This document shows, piece by piece, positions 60,753 through 64,000 of a stretch of DNA of 64,000 nucleotides. A program made the translations under genes and the position numbers. Source of the DNA: Bin87 sp965220105 (GTDB lineage: Bacteria; Chloroflexota; Dehalococcoidia; Lucifugimonadales; UBA3495); NCBI GenBank assembly GCA_965220105.1, contig OZ244811.1, positions 1,550,001-1,614,000 on the forward strand, read 5' to 3'. Position 1 is the stretch's first letter. The number at the start of each line of letters is the position of its first letter. Below the pieces are notes generated by a model, which was not told the DNA's origin, ran no database searches, and was given only the letters and a program-made list of their open reading frames with translations.

Positions 60753-61044
60753 ATGAGCCAGCAAGCCCCAAGGGGTTCTGATCGCTATCGACTCGGAGAA
60801 CGTCAGGTGTGGCGCACAGCTTTACCAACGAGACGTCAGGCCGACTGAACTGTGCCGGGCCATGCAGGACGTGAGCCGAGTTTTCGGAGAGGTGGTGGGA
60901 GGCAAAGCCTTCGGCGGCTGGTCGCTCCGGCCCGGGGACGGACGGGAGTTCGCCGAGCATGATATCGTCCCTTATCACGCTCCCCGGACCAGCGCCGGCA
61001 AGGACCGGTTCGACCCGGCCATCCTGGGTAGCGTCCCGTCAATA
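60753..61044 (+). pseudogene. NYN-domain protein, N-terminal part (interrupted by IS256 element)
   Basis: After ATG 60753, one base too many in the CCCC run at about 60766-60769 shifts the frame. Past this, the reading GVLIAIDSENVRCGAQLYQ begins with the IDSENV motif of NYN/PIN-like nucleases (LabA/DUF88), and continues to FDPAILGSV at the edge of the insertion element. The other half, with LGSGDADYQALV, resumes beyond the IS. Together they show the catalytic Asp residues expected of an NYN ribonuclease. The gene is inactivated by insertion and frameshifts. Confidence 0.75.
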
Positions 61045-62373
61045 GGTGTAAAAGCGCGTCATCCTCGTTGATGTTGATCAGGCCGCTGCGTCCAGCATAT
61101 TGGGCTCCGGCAGTGCCTCGTTGCCGGCGGCGTTGGGGATGGTGAGGTAGCGGCGGGCTTCGGCCCACTCGTCGTGTTGCTCGGCCAGCACCGCGCCCAC
61201 CAGGCGCCGCGCCGACAGCCGGTTGGGGAAGATGCCCACCACGTCAGTCCGGCGCCTTATCTCCCGGTTCAGCCGTTCCTGCGGGTTGTTGGACCAGAGC
61301 TTCTGCCAGTGGGCCACTGGGAAGGCCGTGAAGGCCAGGATGTCCGGCGCAGCGTCCGCCAGCAGTTCGGCCACCTGGGGAAAGGGCTCCCGGAGTTGTT
61401 CCACTACTCGGTCTAGTTGGCCGTGGACCTCGGCGGGAGACAGTTGCTGGTAGATGGTGCGCACCATGGTGGCCACGCCAGGTTGGGCACGCTTGGGCAC
61501 TCGGGTGAGCAGGTTGGCCATGAAGTGGGTGCGGCAGCGCTGCCAGCTGGCTCCAGCAAACACCGCGGCGATGGCGTTCTTCAGCCCCTGGTGGGCATCG
61601 GAGGTAACCAGCTCCACCCCGCTGAGGCCACGAGCGGTCAGCGACCGCAGGAAGGCCAGCCAGAAGGCGCCGTCCTCGCTGGCGCCCACGTCCATACCCA
61701 GGACCTCCCGCTGCCCGTCGGCATTGACCCCCGTCGCCACCACCACGCAGACGTTGACGATGCGGCCGCCCTCACGGACCTTCTGGGTCAGGCCGTCCAG
61801 CCAGACGTAGGGGTAGGGGCCGCCGTCCAGGGGCCGACCCAAGAAACTCTCCACCACTTCGTCCAGTTGCTCGCAGATGCGCGACACCTGGCTGCTGGAG
61901 ATGCCGTCGCAACCCAGGGCCTTGATCAGGTCATCCACCCGACGGGTGGACACTCCCTCCACGTAGGCTTGCTGGATGACGGCCAGCAGAGCCTTCTCGC
62001 TGCGCCGCCGCGGTTCCAGCAGGCTGGGGAAGTAGCTGCCCTCCCGCAGCTTGGGAATGTGCAACGCCATGGTGCCGACCCGGGTGTCCCAGGTGCGGTT
62101 GCGGTAGCCGTTGCGGTAGGTGACCCGCTCCGGGCTGCGTTCGCCGTGCTGAGCGCCGATCTGGGCGGAAACCTCGGCGTCCATGATGCCGTCCACCAGG
62201 ACCCGCAGTGCTTCCCGCAGAAAGTCCACGTCTCCGTCCATACCACGCTTGCGTAATAATTCCAAAAGATCCATGCTGTGTTTGACCACCGTCGTTCTCC
62301 TTGGTTGGGTTGTTGTGATTCCACAAGGATGACGCGGTGGTCAGCGTTTTGCCAACCGCCTAACTCTTACACC
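61045..62373 (-). mobile_element. IS256-family insertion sequence
   Basis: About 1.33 kb. The left end reads GGTGTAAAAG followed by CGCGTCATCCT. The reverse complement of the right end reads GGTGTAAGAG, then about 27 bases, then CGCGTCATCCT, so the inverted repeats match but with an insertion on the right. One transposase gene fills the element. No target duplication of 8-9 bases could be recognised at the junctions. It splits the NYN-domain gene. Boundaries are estimated from the repeats. Confidence 0.8.
61078..62289 (-). CDS. IS256-family (mutator-type) transposase
   Basis: 403 residues, the normal length and apparently intact. Conserved blocks of the family include RNGYRNRTWDTRVGTMALHI and PKLREGSYFPSLLEPRRRSE. 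The first DDE Asp lies in YPYVWLDGLTQKVREGG, the second in ELVTSDAHQGLKNAI with RCRTHFMANLL following. The Glu lies in WSNNPQERLNREIRRRTDVV. It should cut and paste the element that carries it. Being complete, this copy may still be mobile, unlike the neighbouring IS630 and ISAs1 remnants. Confidence 0.95.
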   Translation of the reverse strand: MVKHSMDLLELLRKRGMDGDVDFLREALRVLVDGIMDAEVSAQIGAQHGERSPERVTYRNGYRNRTWDTRVGTMALHIPKLREGSYFPSLLEPRRRSEKALLAVIQQAYVEGVSTRRVDDLIKALGCDGISSSQVSRICEQLDEVVESFLGRPLDGGPYPYVWLDGLTQKVREGGRIVNVCVVVATGVNADGQREVLGMDVGASEDGAFWLAFLRSLTARGLSGVELVTSDAHQGLKNAIAAVFAGASWQRCRTHFMANLLTRVPKRAQPGVATMVRTIYQQLSPAEVHGQLDRVVEQLREPFPQVAELLADAAPDILAFTAFPVAHWQKLWSNNPQERLNREIRRRTDVVGIFPNRLSARRLVGAVLAEQHDEWAEARRYLTIPNAAGNEALPEPNMLDAAA

Positions 62374-62976
62374 ACCTCCCGGTACTCTACTCCATCCTGC
62401 TGGAGGTCTACGAGTGGATCAGGGACCGGGAGGACTACGGCACGGTGGTCCTGGGTTCGGGTGACGCTGACTACCAGGCCCTGGTGGACCGAGCCAGCTT
62501 CCACGGGCGACGCATCGTGCTGTGCGCCTTCAGCCATTCGGCGTCCCGGGACATGCTGGCTGCGGCCCCGCTATTCCCGCTTGAGGCCGAGCTGGGTATC
62601 CAGTTGGCGGAACATAGCGACGTCAACCTGGACCTCCCCGCGGTTTCTGAGGAGGGCGACGCCGGCATCGACGATGTCCTGGAACGGTTCATTCGGCAGA
62701 TATACAAGCTGGAAGGCCGGCTGAGCTTAGTCGGCTACAGCATGCTGTCCAATCAGTGGATGCTGGATTGGGGACTGCCTGGAACGAGCACGAGTGCAGC
62801 CGGCTGATCGACGAGTACCAGGAGGATGGGATCGTGGAACGTCATGAGGTGGTCAACCGCAATGACCCCGATTGGCCATGTCTGCCAAACGGCTGATTCG
62901 CACCAACGAGACGGTGCGCCGCGCTCTGGGGTTCAGTGACGCTCCCACTTCCAACCCGGTCCTGGGGCATTCATAA
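62374..62976 (+). pseudogene. NYN-domain protein, C-terminal part with further frameshifts
   Basis: From the IS border, VLYSILLEVYEWIRDRED leads into GTVVLGSGDADYQALVDRAS, the second NYN acidic motif, then GRRIVLCAFSHSASRDMLAA. The frame stays open to 62806. The homologous path then seems to move to another frame (HECSRLIDEYQEDGIVERHE) and once more (KRLIRTNETVRRALGF), where the text resembles the C-terminal OST-HTH-like region of such proteins. The multiple shifts indicate long-term decay of a gene first broken by the IS. Confidence 0.7.
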
Positions 62977-63392
62977 TGCTGCGGGGCAGACCCATACCTC
63001 TCGTGGTAGGTCGGATTGCATGCCCTGGTCCGGCCTCTTTTGCTGCCGTAGTGGATGAGGCTTATCCCGATGCCCCGGTGGTGCGGGTGGTGCTGGGCAA
63101 TTTGAACACGCACCGCATGGCTTCCCTCCATGAGACCTTCCCCACCGCCGAAGCTCGGCGCATCTTGAAGCGCCTCGAGTTTCACCACACGCCCAAGCAC
63201 GCCAGTTGGCTCAACATGGCGGAGATTGAGTTCAGCGTGTTGACCCGGGCTTGTCTCAAGGGGCGTAATCCCAACGAGACTGCCCTGCAGCGAGCCATCA
63301 ACGCCTATGAGTCTGAGCGCAACGCAGCGGGTGTCTCCATCAACTGGCGATTCACCACCCAGGACGCCAGAACCAAATTGCATCGCCTATAG
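62976..63392 (+). pseudogene. IS630-family transposase remnant
   Basis: Homology starts about residue 24 (VVDEAYPDAPVVRVVLGNLN) and continues through FPTAEARRILKRLEFHHTPK, HASWLNMAEIEFSVLTRAC and INWRFTTQDARTKLHRL, the C-terminal part of an IS630 DDE domain. The N-terminal half, including the DNA-binding part and first Asp, is missing. The second catalytic Asp appears as Gly in VVLGNLNTH (normally DNLNTH). It cannot be active. Confidence 0.85.
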
Positions 63393-63419
63393 CCCTTCAA
63401 TTCCAAGATTGATTGAGTA

Positions 63420-64000
63420 CTAGCTGGTGCGAATCAAGGGGAACCAGCCTGCAGCGCTGGCCGCTTTGGCAGACGGGTTTGCCCCGGAGGAACTGGGGGA
63501 GCCTGCGGCGGAGAGCTTGGGGAAAAGCGGGTGTAATCGAAAGGCGGCGGATTTGGGCTGATGACCTGCTGGCCGACTATATCCGGGATGATTTGGGATT
63601 TCCGGGGGCGCGGCAAGGGGCCATGGTAGAGAAGGAGACGGTGGATATAGCCACTGGGGAAGTGAGGAGCGCACGCTGGTATCTGCTGACCAGCCTGAGT
63701 TCGCGCCAGTGCGGCCCCCAAGAGCTGCTCCGGCTCTTCCGAAACCACTGGAGCATTAACCACTGGAGCATTAACCACTGGAGCATTAACCACTGGAGCA
63801 TTAACCACTGGAGCATGGAGAACAGCCAACATCACGTGAAGGACCGCAGCTGGGATGCGGACGTGCGTACGCTGCGCCGTCCCGGGTTGGACGAGATATT
63901 CGCCACCCTGGTCAACACCGGGCTGAACGCCCTGCGCCGGGAAGGATGGTTCCCTCCCCGGATGTCGATGCCCTTGCGAGCCAAAACTTGCGCCTTCCGC
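63420..64000 (+). pseudogene. ISAs1-family transposase remnant (frameshifted, runs off window)
   Basis: LVRIKGNQPAALAALADGF at the left matches the KGNQ block of ISAs1/H-repeat transposases. A frameshift near 63530 is needed to continue as GVIERRRIWADDLLADYI, then ARWYLLTSLSSRQCGPQELL. The catalytic region LFRNHWSI is expanded by tandem repetition before MENSQHHVKDRSWDADV, where one copy is expected. The N-terminus is missing and the 3' end lies past base 64000. Confidence 0.8.
63743..63816 (+). repeat. 15-bp tandem repeat, five copies, within the ISAs1 remnant
   Basis: AACCACTGGAGCATT occurs four times head to tail (63743-63802) and a fifth time lacking the last base (63803-63816). Each unit encodes NHWSI. 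Family members normally have one NHWSIEN segment, so 60 bases were gained by in-frame duplication. Identity between units is complete, implying recent expansion (or an assembly artefact). Confidence 0.9.

Noticed and set aside
63743..63816. CRISPR-like array
   Set aside because: The 15-base units are contiguous, with no spacers, and encode an in-frame NHWSI repetition inside a transposase.

Overview
The window is bacterial chromosome, GC-rich (roughly 60% by eye), with tightly packed genes on both strands, clear AGGAGG-type ribosome binding sites and several four-base stop/start overlaps. No rRNA or ribosomal protein genes are present to fix the taxonomy. The gene content (three luciferase-like flavin oxidoreductases counting a remnant, an enolase-superfamily dehydratase, SMP-30, many SDR/MDR dehydrogenases, SelB, PAC2) resembles uncultured Chloroflexota of the SAR202/Dehalococcoidia kind. 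That placement is inference.

Region by region. 1-7678: agmatinase-type ureohydrolase (cut by the window edge), a 6-oxocamphor-hydrolase-like crotonase overlapping tail-to-tail with an MFS transporter, a metallo-beta-lactamase-fold hydrolase, an SBP56/methanethiol-oxidase protein with a membrane partner, and a zinc alcohol dehydrogenase. 7821-10403: a lower-GC restriction-modification gene in which an Eco57I-like adenine methyltransferase is joined to a PstI/BsuBI-type nuclease, with a frameshift just before methylase motif I. 10411-15453: selB, a NurA-domain protein, a PncC/CinA-like protein and a secreted HExxH protein. 15565-15732 is a MITE-like element. 15852-19950 is an acyl-CoA cluster (two MaoC half-hydratases, two tandem SDRs, one LLM flavoprotein). 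20011-25845: small membrane proteins, purA, an M24 aminopeptidase and a PstS-like lipoprotein. 25882-30287: HpaB-like flavin monooxygenase, acetyl-xylan-esterase-like hydrolase, and an overlapping APS kinase/sulfotransferase pair. 30523-33892: MFS exporter, endonuclease III, argC and tRNA-Glu. 34012-37480: zinc ribbon, small RHH-like protein, AroQ-like protein, protoglobin, PAC2, an inverted-repeat element and a CrcB/FluC fluoride channel. 37511-42704: a five-gene minus-strand catabolic run. 42717-44504: a small accessory islet of PaREP1-like proteins and an AT-rich leucine-rich-repeat lipoprotein. 44764-48654: a PhnD-like protein and a 976-residue FAD/Fe-S dehydrogenase. 48778-54923: a giant secreted CARDB-repeat protein split by a frameshift, and a secreted companion. 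55400-59916: LLM remnant, 2-hydroxyacid dehydrogenase, quinone reductase, methyltransferase, F420-type LLM enzyme, cupin. 60112-64000: tRNA-Thr followed by decayed mobile DNA, in which an IS256 element interrupts an NYN-domain gene and IS630 and ISAs1 remnants follow.

The metabolic theme is oxidation and hydrolysis of small organic molecules: ring or diketone cleavage, R-specific beta-oxidation, flavin monooxygenation, sugar-acid and amino-acid catabolism, and C1-sulfur oxidation. No phage, CRISPR array or secretion system is visible. The most unusual items are the fused R-M enzyme, the oxocamphor-hydrolase-like protein, the TIR-bounded MITE, the PaREP1 islet, the CARDB giant, the IS-disrupted NYN gene and a five-copy 15-bp expansion inside a transposase.
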